Positions 54,646 to 61,726 of a stretch of DNA of 64,000 nucleotides are shown one piece after another. The notes under the pieces are model-generated. The model saw only the letters and a program-made list of their open reading frames with translations, made no database searches and was not told the DNA's origin. Each line of letters opens with the position of its first letter. Within the stretch, counting starts at the first letter, position 1. A program made the position numbers and the translations under genes. The stretch lies in NCBI GenBank assembly GCA_033763335.1, contig JANRKU010000054.1, positions 1 through 64,000 on the forward strand, written 5' to 3'. Source of the DNA: GCA-2794515 sp033763335 (GTDB lineage: Bacteria > Chloroflexota > Anaerolineae > Aggregatilineales > Phototrophicaceae).

Positions 54646-55479
54646 ATGGGAAATAAACGCTTATTGCTTATTGAAGATGATTACGATGTCGCAGAAATGC
54701 TTTTGCTCTACTTTAAGTCACACGATTTTGAAGTGATTCATGCCGATAACGGCACCGATGGCGTAGAAATTGCCCGCACGCAATTTCCAAATCTGATTTT
54801 GCTCGATGTCATGCTACCCGATATGGATGGCTATGATGTGTGTGTCAAATTGCGCCGTAGCGCCATGACCAAATATATCCCCACCCTGTTTTTGACCCAA
54901 CGAGATGAACGCGCCAGCAAAGTGCGCGGGTTGGAATTGGGCGCAGATGACTATATCACCAAACCATTCGATATTGATGAATTGCGCTTGCGGGTGCAAG
55001 GCTCTATTCATCGTGCCACCCGCGAAAATCTGCATGAGACCCGCACAGGATTGCCAACAGGCACGATGGTCGAAGAAGAACAAGCCTCCAAAGAAGCCAG
55101 TGGAAAAACCTTTCACAAATTGCTTTTTACCATCAACGGCTTTAATGCCTATAATGATAAATATGGCTTTGTGGCGGGGAATGATGTCCTCAATTATGCG
55201 GGGAGCATCATTCATAAGACATTATCGCAATTGGGGACAGCAGACGACTTTTTAGGTGTTATTGGCGATGATTTTGTCGTCATGACCCATGCAGAAGATC
55301 CTAAAAAACTCGAAACAACTGCCATAGACCAATTTAATCAAGAAGTGAAGGCGTTTTATGCCTTTATGGATGTCGAAGCAGGTGGCATTATGGTAAATGA
55401 AAACACAGCAGATGCCAAACTCATCCCATTCATGACGATGACCTGTACCACGACAGACTATACGCCCGCCAAAAAGTAG
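54646..55479 (+). CDS. Response regulator with degenerate GGDEF domain
   Basis: A 277-residue protein. The receiver (1-120) has DD11-12, Asp54 (LILLDVMLPDMDGYDV), Thr in LFLTQRDE and Lys in DDYITKPFD. The C-terminal half resembles a GGDEF fold (RTGLPTG, INGFNAYNDKYGFVAGNDVL). The signature loop reads VIGDDFVV instead of GGDEF, so cyclic-di-GMP synthesis is unlikely. It might bind GTP or serve as a protein-interaction module. It starts nine bases after the gatC stop and ends 13 bases before pcm. Confidence 0.88.
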   Translation: MGNKRLLLIEDDYDVAEMLLLYFKSHDFEVIHADNGTDGVEIARTQFPNLILLDVMLPDMDGYDVCVKLRRSAMTKYIPTLFLTQRDERASKVRGLELGADDYITKPFDIDELRLRVQGSIHRATRENLHETRTGLPTGTMVEEEQASKEASGKTFHKLLFTINGFNAYNDKYGFVAGNDVLNYAGSIIHKTLSQLGTADDFLGVIGDDFVVMTHAEDPKKLETTAIDQFNQEVKAFYAFMDVEAGGIMVNENTADAKLIPFMTMTCTTTDYTPAKK

Positions 55480-55492
55480 GAAGGCGCTTTTT

Positions 55493-56146
55493 TTGGATTG
55501 GCACGCCCTACGTGAAGTGATGGTACAAGACCAACTCATCAAACGTGGGATAGATGACCAACGTGTGTTATCTGCGATGCGTCATATACCACGCCACCAA
55601 TTTGTGCCAGATGAGCATCAGCATCTTGCTTATGAAGATAGCCCGTTGCCCATTGGCGATGGGCAAACCATCTCACAACCCTTTATGGTGGCGCTCATGT
55701 CACAATTACTGGAATTACAGGGATATGAGCGCGTATTAGAGATTGGGACGGGATGTGGGTATCAGACCGCCATTTTATGTTGCCTCGCCAAATTTGTTTA
55801 TAGCCTAGAACGTATTGCCCCACTCGCAAAAATCGCCCATCAACACCTAGAAAAACTCAACATAACCAATGTCCAAATCGGGATTGCCGATGGCAGTTAT
55901 GGCTTAGTAGAAAAAAGCCCATTTGAGGCGATTATCGTCACCGCCGTAGCGCCACAAGTCCCGCGCCCGTTAATGATGCAATTGAGCAAAAAAAGTGGGC
56001 GGATGGTGATTCCTGTAGGCGTGGGTGAAGGTCAGAAATTGGTCATTATTCGGCGTGATGAGGATGATTTTAGCCAAGCGATTATCACCCCTGTGCGGTT
56101 TGTGCCACTCATCGGCAAATTCGGATTTAAGCCACCAGAGGCATAG
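55493..56146 (+). CDS. pcm: Protein-L-isoaspartate O-methyltransferase
   Basis: A 217-residue repair methyltransferase that acts on isoaspartyl residues in damaged proteins. Motifs are LREVMVQDQLIKRGI, AYEDSPLPIGDGQTISQP, the SAM site VLEIGTGCGYQTAIL, and FEAIIVTAVAPQVP, ending with GRMVIPVG. The TTG start at 55493 follows GGAAGG at good spacing; no in-frame ATG fits before the first conserved helix. It closes the gatC-regulator-pcm operon. Confidence 0.92.
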   Translation: MDWHALREVMVQDQLIKRGIDDQRVLSAMRHIPRHQFVPDEHQHLAYEDSPLPIGDGQTISQPFMVALMSQLLELQGYERVLEIGTGCGYQTAILCCLAKFVYSLERIAPLAKIAHQHLEKLNITNVQIGIADGSYGLVEKSPFEAIIVTAVAPQVPRPLMMQLSKKSGRMVIPVGVGEGQKLVIIRRDEDDFSQAIITPVRFVPLIGKFGFKPPEA

Positions 56147-56203
56147 GTCACAAAAACCCGTTAAAAGGGGTGATTGCCTGTTTTTAGGGATAGATTGGAA
56201 CAC

Positions 56204-56231
56204 TGTAGGGGCTTGCCATGGCAAGCCCGTA
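56204..56231. repeat. Family-1 palindrome, word CTTGCCATGGCAAG
   Basis: TGTAGG edge, GGGCTTGCCA-TGGCAAGCCC, then GTA. A perfect 20-base palindrome between the convergent pcm and methyltransferase genes. Confidence 0.88.
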
Positions 56232-56250
56232 GTAACAACCGATAAAACTT

Positions 56251-56274
56251 GGGCATGATATATCATGCCCCTAC
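56251..56274. repeat. Family-1 palindrome, word CATGATATATCATG
   Basis: GGGCATGATA-TATCATGCCC with a CCCTAC right edge. It follows the previous element after 19 bases, as at 286/339. Confidence 0.88.
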
Positions 56275-56331
56275 GTCATACCGATTTTTGTGATAAAAAT
56301 AGGCAAAAAACACCATACATTACTAAATAGC

Positions 56332-57204
56332 TTATTTTTCGTCTGAATTAATTTGTGCTTTCATCTGGACAAATTTTTCGATGAATGCGCCAGAATCAGT
56401 AGCAACCAACACCCCTGTGAGCTTATTGATGACCAATTCGCCCAAATGATTGATGAGGTGATTAATCTGCTGGCGCATAATTGCCATCACATCTTCCCAG
56501 ACCACTTCTTCGGGCAATTGTGGTTCACGTAGGCTACGGGTGCTTTCAAGATATGCCATAAGCGGCTCGACCGTTGGAAAAACCAATTTACTGGGCAAAT
56601 CACAGCGCATCACGGCATAAAAATAGCGTGCCAAGTAGCGTGAGCCATTTTCTAATGCAAAACGCTCACTAGACGGGCTTGGTGGCTGAATTTGCATCGC
56701 CCCAGACCGCGCCAATAACACCACCGCCCGACGCATGAGTACCTTGAGTTCGGGCATATTTTCGACCCCATTGGTGGCAACAAGCAACACACCATTGGGC
56801 TTGAGGACGCGCCGAAATTCCAAAATGCCATCATCAATATTGGGTAGGTGATAAATCATGTGGTTTGCCATGACGACATCAAAGGCTTTATCTGGAAAAG
56901 GCAATTTGAGGGCATCGGCAACAGCAATTTTGTTTGGGGCAGGATGTGCAGATAGCATCCCCGCCGAAAGGTCTATGCCATGATAGTGAAAATTGGGCGA
57001 TAGCGCGTTCATCGTGGGGTAATAACTCCCCACACCACTGCCCACATCTAAAACTTTTTCATCCCCACGCCAAGTAAGATTACTCAATACCCACTCGACA
57101 AAATTGCTTTTGGGAACAGTATATTTCTCGTGAATATCTTGGCGAATTCGCAAAGATTCATCGGTGGCGTATTGTTGGCGTACAAACTCTACACTGAAGT
57201 TCAT
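56332..57204 (-). CDS. Class I SAM-dependent methyltransferase (UbiE-like)
   Basis: A 290-residue methyltransferase. Motif I VLDVGSGVGSYYPTM (about 53-67), acidic YHGIDLSAGML, motif II FDVVMANHMIYHLPNI and motif III VLKPNGVLLVATNG. The C-terminal ~90 residues are helical and distinct from the other methyltransferase at 45032. The substrate is unknown. AAGG lies about 12 bases before the ATG. It is convergent with pcm. Confidence 0.9.
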   Translation of the reverse strand: MNFSVEFVRQQYATDESLRIRQDIHEKYTVPKSNFVEWVLSNLTWRGDEKVLDVGSGVGSYYPTMNALSPNFHYHGIDLSAGMLSAHPAPNKIAVADALKLPFPDKAFDVVMANHMIYHLPNIDDGILEFRRVLKPNGVLLVATNGVENMPELKVLMRRAVVLLARSGAMQIQPPSPSSERFALENGSRYLARYFYAVMRCDLPSKLVFPTVEPLMAYLESTRSLREPQLPEEVVWEDVMAIMRQQINHLINHLGELVINKLTGVLVATDSGAFIEKFVQMKAQINSDEK

Positions 57205-57285
57205 TATTCCCGCACCTTAGTGTCCAATGGATATATCTATAGATTAACTGAATGCCCACTTTTATGCAACCACAAAATAAACAAA

Positions 57286-57960
57286 TTAATCCACCGTATC
57301 TTCATACTCGTAATAATTTTTGCGTGTTTGGGCAATCGGTTGTTGATAATAATTGGGCGTGACGGTGGGCGTGCTATAGGGTGTTAGTGGGCGCTGACGG
57401 CTGATACGGCGATTATAAGGGCGAATAAACAGGGCATAGAGGAGCAATCCAAGCGTGCCGACTAGCATGGCGGTAGCACTTCCCCAAATGGCGGCAATGG
57501 TCACACGTTCCCAATTGGGCGAAAAAGCAGTTTCGGCAATCGGTGTTGTGGTGGGGATTACTCGTGCTATACGGATATTTTGCCCGCCATATTCCAACAC
57601 AGCCGATTGGCTTGTGGCATTCAATTGTGTAATCATATTTTCGGTGGTGGTCGCCCGATATTGCACACTATCCACAAAAATGGCATATTGCCCATCGGGT
57701 AAATTATTAAAACATACCAACCCTTGCTCACGCGAAGGCGATGCTTCGAGCGAGGCGGTATTAATCACCACCCCACGATTATCATGAAGTGTCACGATAA
57801 TGCCTGTTTGGAGCAGTGGTTCTCCAGGGTCACGCATCATATTGCCATTAATATCTTCATAGGCACGCACGCAAAATTGCCCCGTACCTTGTGCTTGTGC
57901 GGGTGTTACCCAAACGGTGGTCATCACCAAAATGATTACAAGTGTTATCCATTTGACCAT
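57286..57960 (-). CDS. Exported SdrD-like domain protein with C-terminal anchor
   Basis: A 224-residue protein. The signal peptide is about 1-24 (MVKWITLVIILVMTTVWVTP, ending AQAQ). An SdrD B-like/CNA-B-type domain follows (about 26-105; VRAYEDINGNMMRDPGEPLL, VCFNNLPDGQYAIFV); its Asp/Asn cluster fits calcium binding. One membrane helix (about 150-175) and a Tyr/Pro/Gln-rich cytoplasmic tail end it. The ATG at 57958-57960 has AGGG eight bases upstream. The open frame continues for 37 codons upstream, but that part consists of two palindromes and is not coding. Same strand as the LysM gene and shares its domain style. Confidence 0.85.
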   Translation of the reverse strand: MVKWITLVIILVMTTVWVTPAQAQGTGQFCVRAYEDINGNMMRDPGEPLLQTGIIVTLHDNRGVVINTASLEASPSREQGLVCFNNLPDGQYAIFVDSVQYRATTTENMITQLNATSQSAVLEYGGQNIRIARVIPTTTPIAETAFSPNWERVTIAAIWGSATAMLVGTLGLLLYALFIRPYNRRISRQRPLTPYSTPTVTPNYYQQPIAQTRKNYYEYEDTVD

Positions 57961-57984
57961 GTGACTGCCCTTATATGTTTCAAA

Positions 57985-58009
57985 GGACGCGATATATCGC
58001 GTCCCTACA
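57985..58009. repeat. Family-1 palindrome, word ACGCGATATATCGCGT
   Basis: GGACGCGATA-TATCGCGTCC with a CCCTACA right edge. Directly upstream of the SdrD-like gene. Confidence 0.88.
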
Positions 58010-58027
58010 ATCATCCGAATAAACGGG

Positions 58028-58055
58028 TGTAGGGACGGCATATATGCCGTCCTAC
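58028..58055. repeat. Family-1 palindrome, word ACGGCATATATGCCGT
   Basis: TGTAGGG edge, the word, then CCTAC. It ends eight bases before the LysM gene's stop codon position on the other strand. Confidence 0.88.
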
Positions 58056-58063
58056 GATATGCT

Positions 58064-59926
58064 TTATCCACGCCGACTAATCAGAATGGTGCCGATAATA
58101 CCACTGATGAGCGTAAATCCTGCCAGCGCCAAGATAATAATGCCAATATTGGCGAGTAAGCTATTATCTTGGGCGGGTGTTTCGGCAATGGGTTGCTCAA
58201 CGATGACAGGTTGTTGGGGTTGAACCTCAACAGCAACCGTGGGGGCTACCACACCTTGCGCCGCACCAAGATTGACAGGCAATTGTGTGCCAGATTGGAC
58301 TCGTAATGTCAGTTGTTCAGGTGTGGTCATGCCATAGCCTGCGGGAGGGCTACCAACCACCACATAATTGCCTGCCACCAAATCGGTGAAGCAATACGGA
58401 GCGGGGTCGCCTGTGGTCAAGAAAGAGCTTACATCTTGTCCATCGAGCCGTAAAGTAATCACACCGCCAATAATTGGTGTTTCACCTGCATCTGGAAGGC
58501 GATCGCGGTTGATATCATCAAAGAACGATACACAAACACCTGTCACTGTCGTATCGGGATTCATAGCAATGGTGGTCGGTTCAACGACTGGTGCAGGGGG
58601 CATTTCGGTATTGGTGGGGGCAATGGTCGCGGTGGGTTGAACGATAACCTCTGTCACGACTTCTGTCGCTTCGACAACGGCTTGGGTTGCTTCGGCAACT
58701 GCCTCTGTGGTCACAGGTTCTTCTGTGGCGACCACTTCTTCTGTGGCGGTGGGTTGAACAACACTGCCACCTTTGGGGGTTGGTGTCACAAATGGTCCCG
58801 AATTACCCTGTGTTTGGGGGACAGTTGTCAATGTTGGGGCAGGCGTATTCGTTGCGCTAAAAGATGCGGGTGTATTGGTCGCCCCAACAGGTGCAGGGGT
58901 GTTGGTCACATTGGTATTCCCCGATGGCGTTGCCGTCATCGCAGGCGAAAATCCGCGCGGGGTGGCTGTTGCGGGTGCTTGAAAGCCACGCGGGGTTGGT
59001 GTTGGTGCTGGTGCGACCAAAATACGTTGACCAATAAACAAAAATGTCCCGCGCCCAATATCGGGGTTCAATTCACGCAGGCGTTCAATCGGCACACGAT
59101 AGGCAGTCGCAATCGCGGCGAGGGTATCGCCTTCGACCACTGTATGGACGATAGACCCATCTTCTTGTGTGCCTTGTGGCGCGACAAAATTTGCCACAAC
59201 GATGGGGATAGGTGTCGCGGTTGGGGGGACAAGGGGTGTGCCACTGGCAACTGCCCCACCACCACCGCCAACGGTCAACGAGGCATCATCAATAAATACC
59301 TGATTGGGGTCGGTTGGGGTGGCTTGTGTGGCATAAATAAATAAGGTCACGGCTGTGCCTGTGGCGGTTGCATTGACACTCAAAGGACCAAAGCCATCGG
59401 TATTCCGACGCACCCCGCCCCAGCTAGACCACACAATATCACTATCAAATGGATTTGTACCACCATTGGGGTCAATGCCCACGCGCACTTGCGCGGTAGA
59501 GCCACTGCCCACATTCATCACATAATAGGCTTGTCCAACCACATTTGTGCCAGTCGCAACACCGACTGTTTGATAAATGGCGGCGGTGAAGGTGGCTTGT
59601 CCACGACTAAATTCATGAGAACTATTGCCAGAACGCACAAAGCTATTGGCTTTATCGCGTTGGAGGGTACAGGTTGGTTGGCGATTTTGCCAATCGGCAC
59701 TACGAGGGGTTTCGGTGAACCAGCCACCCCAATCGGACGGGACGGTGCATAATACGCCGCCAGTAGAGGATGTATCGGCAATCACGTTAAAAGTAGCATT
59801 CTCAAAACCGGGGTCTTTGAGCAAATTGGTTTGTGCGAATACAGGCTCAATAACCGTTTGGGTGAACATAACGCCCAAGCCAATGATGAGCAAGCAGAAA
59901 ATTTTCAATAGACGATGATGCGCCAT
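58064..59926 (-). CDS. Exported LysM protein with SdrD-like domain and C-terminal anchor
   Basis: A 620-residue surface protein. The signal segment is about 1-32 (ending PVFAQ). A jelly-roll/CBM-like domain comes first (about 33-215; LLKDPGFENATF, VFIDDASLTV). A LysM domain (about 240-290; VEGDTLAAIATAYRVP, LNPDIGRGTFLFIGQRI) should bind glycan strands. A long Thr/Pro/Val/Glu-rich stalk is next. An SdrD B-like domain follows (about 465-560; VSFFDDINRDRLPDAGET). A C-terminal helix and Arg-Arg-Gly complete the chain. The ATG at 59924-59926 has GGAG ten bases before it; a longer open frame upstream lacks support. It is probably co-transcribed with the 57286 gene. Confidence 0.88.
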   Translation of the reverse strand: MAHHRLLKIFCLLIIGLGVMFTQTVIEPVFAQTNLLKDPGFENATFNVIADTSSTGGVLCTVPSDWGGWFTETPRSADWQNRQPTCTLQRDKANSFVRSGNSSHEFSRGQATFTAAIYQTVGVATGTNVVGQAYYVMNVGSGSTAQVRVGIDPNGGTNPFDSDIVWSSWGGVRRNTDGFGPLSVNATATGTAVTLFIYATQATPTDPNQVFIDDASLTVGGGGGAVASGTPLVPPTATPIPIVVANFVAPQGTQEDGSIVHTVVEGDTLAAIATAYRVPIERLRELNPDIGRGTFLFIGQRILVAPAPTPTPRGFQAPATATPRGFSPAMTATPSGNTNVTNTPAPVGATNTPASFSATNTPAPTLTTVPQTQGNSGPFVTPTPKGGSVVQPTATEEVVATEEPVTTEAVAEATQAVVEATEVVTEVIVQPTATIAPTNTEMPPAPVVEPTTIAMNPDTTVTGVCVSFFDDINRDRLPDAGETPIIGGVITLRLDGQDVSSFLTTGDPAPYCFTDLVAGNYVVVGSPPAGYGMTTPEQLTLRVQSGTQLPVNLGAAQGVVAPTVAVEVQPQQPVIVEQPIAETPAQDNSLLANIGIIILALAGFTLISGIIGTILISRRG

Positions 59927-60086
59927 GCGTTTTTTTCTCCAAAAAACTCCGTGAAAGGGCAAAATTCCATCAGATGCCCCATAAGCGCCCTGATTATAAC
60001 ACGGTGATTATGAAATGTGTACAGAGTGCGCTTGGGGCGTATAGAAACCGTTGGGAGGCTTATCACGTATAAGAGATGTGCAAAAA

Positions 60087-60095
60087 TGCTATAAT
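60087..60095 (+). promoter_or_regulatory. Extended -10 promoter of the MFS gene
   Basis: TGCTATAAT is a full extended -10 element, 36 bases before the ATG. No clear -35 box is required for such promoters. Confidence 0.6.
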
Positions 60096-60130
60096 ATGGA
60101 TATCTATCTGACACAGACTAGGGCAAAAAC

Positions 60131-61726
60131 ATGACGGATACACTCGCAACAACACCACATACCCGCCGTTTATGGGTCATTATCGGCTTGGTGTGTGTGC
60201 CTGTATTTTTGGGCAGTGTGGATTTAACCGTTGTATCGGCATTTTTACCCACCCTGATTGTAGAACTCCATTTGCCTGTAAGTGCGGGGGGCATCAGTGG
60301 GGTGTCATGGATTTTGAGCAGTTATTTGCTCATGTACTCCATCAGCCTTTTCATCATGGGGCGCGTGAGCGATTTCATCGGCAGGCGGTTGGCATTCACC
60401 ATTTGCCTAATTTTGTATGTGGTAGGGGCAACCATCGTTATCACGTATGATGGCATTGGCGACTCCCTCATGCCCACCTATACACGCATGAATTTAGACC
60501 CTTATTCTGCCCATTTGCACATTTTATTACTCGGACGGAGTATACAAGCACTCGGCGCTGGTGCTGTGACCGCCATCGCATTGGCGCTGGTCGGTGATTT
60601 ATTCCCACAAGGCAAACGGGCATTGCCATCGGGCATTGTGGCGGGGATGGATACCATCGGTTGGCTCATTGGCGCGGCATACGCAGGTGTGGTGGTGCAA
60701 TTCCTCCCATGGCGGGCGATTTTCCTCATCAATATGCCCCTCGTATTATTGGCATTATTGGGGATGCTCTGGGCGCTACAAGGGATTAAAACTGAGCGTA
60801 TACCCATGCGGTTTGATTTTTTAGGCACCATTACCCTCATTGGGGCGTTGGTCAGTTTTAATATCGCCCTTGCCACTTTAGATGTCTCTGGCGCAACCGA
60901 TACGCCTCTCGTGCCACTACTCATCCTCTCTGTGATATTCACGGCGCTCTTTTTATTCATCGAAGGGCGCATCAAAAATCCCCTCATCCGTTTAGGCATT
61001 TTTATGCGAAATGGATTTTCACCCGCTATGTGGGTGAATGGTGTGGTCGGATTTTGCCTGTTTATCAGCCTTGCCGCGATGCCCTTATTGGTCAATGTAA
61101 AGAGTTTAGGCGATGTCGGACGTGCCGCCGTCTTGCGTCCCGATTTGCTCACCGCCGCGGCGCTCATTTCTGGGATTATGATGGGGGCTTTCACCATCCC
61201 ACTAGCGATTACCACCATGTTCAGTAGTCGCTTGCTCAAATTATTTGGGGCGCGGAATCTGACTATCGCGGGTTTGGTGATGGGCGGTAGTGGGTTTTTC
61301 GCGCTATGGCAATTTTTACGCTTGGATGTGTCGTATATCATCGTGGCGGGGATGATGGCAGTGGCAGGCACGGGCTTGGGGCTAACATTTACGCCCGTCA
61401 TCATCACCATCATGGATGCTGTATCAGAATCGGAACGCGGGGTGGCATCGGCGCTCCTTTTGGGAATTCGGATGGTGGCAATGTCGGCGGCAACCTCTAC
61501 ATTAGGGGTCTATGCCGATGCGCGGGTGATTTATTTGGTGCAGAGTGTTGAACGTGGTGGGTTTTTGATAGACCAAGTAGCACCCAAAGATTACCCGCTC
61601 TGGTTTTTCAATTCGTATGTCAACGCCACCATCCAAGCAGTGAACGAAATGGCGCTATTCGGCTTCATTTTATGCGCGGTGGCGCTCATTGGGGCGTGGC
61701 TGTTGCCAAAAAGGAAAATGATATGA
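60131..61726 (+). CDS. MFS transporter, DHA2-like (14-helix) exporter
   Basis: A 531-residue permease with about 14 membrane helices. Typical elements are LTVVSAFLPTLIVELHLP in the first helix and the loop motif MGRVSDFIGRRLAFT. The central motif LGRSIQALGAGAVTAIALAL is also present. DHA2 members are proton-driven drug or metabolite exporters. A long loop after helix three (about 104-132, DSLMPTYTRMNLDPYS) is unusual. The substrate is unknown. The TGA stop overlaps the ATG of the next gene. Confidence 0.9.
   Translation: MTDTLATTPHTRRLWVIIGLVCVPVFLGSVDLTVVSAFLPTLIVELHLPVSAGGISGVSWILSSYLLMYSISLFIMGRVSDFIGRRLAFTICLILYVVGATIVITYDGIGDSLMPTYTRMNLDPYSAHLHILLLGRSIQALGAGAVTAIALALVGDLFPQGKRALPSGIVAGMDTIGWLIGAAYAGVVVQFLPWRAIFLINMPLVLLALLGMLWALQGIKTERIPMRFDFLGTITLIGALVSFNIALATLDVSGATDTPLVPLLILSVIFTALFLFIEGRIKNPLIRLGIFMRNGFSPAMWVNGVVGFCLFISLAAMPLLVNVKSLGDVGRAAVLRPDLLTAAALISGIMMGAFTIPLAITTMFSSRLLKLFGARNLTIAGLVMGGSGFFALWQFLRLDVSYIIVAGMMAVAGTGLGLTFTPVIITIMDAVSESERGVASALLLGIRMVAMSAATSTLGVYADARVIYLVQSVERGGFLIDQVAPKDYPLWFFNSYVNATIQAVNEMALFGFILCAVALIGAWLLPKRKMI

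Noticed and set aside
54646..55479. Active diguanylate cyclase
   Set aside because: The signature loop is IGDDF and catalytic glycine/glutamate positions are altered.
57961..58071. A 37-codon N-terminal extension of the SdrD-like protein
   Set aside because: It consists of two palindromes without a ribosome site. The internal ATG at 57960 has AGGG at good spacing and starts a normal signal peptide.
60502..61413. A 303-codon open frame opposite the MFS gene
   Set aside because: Composition is typical of an antisense shadow of a membrane protein. The plus-strand frame has MFS motifs.
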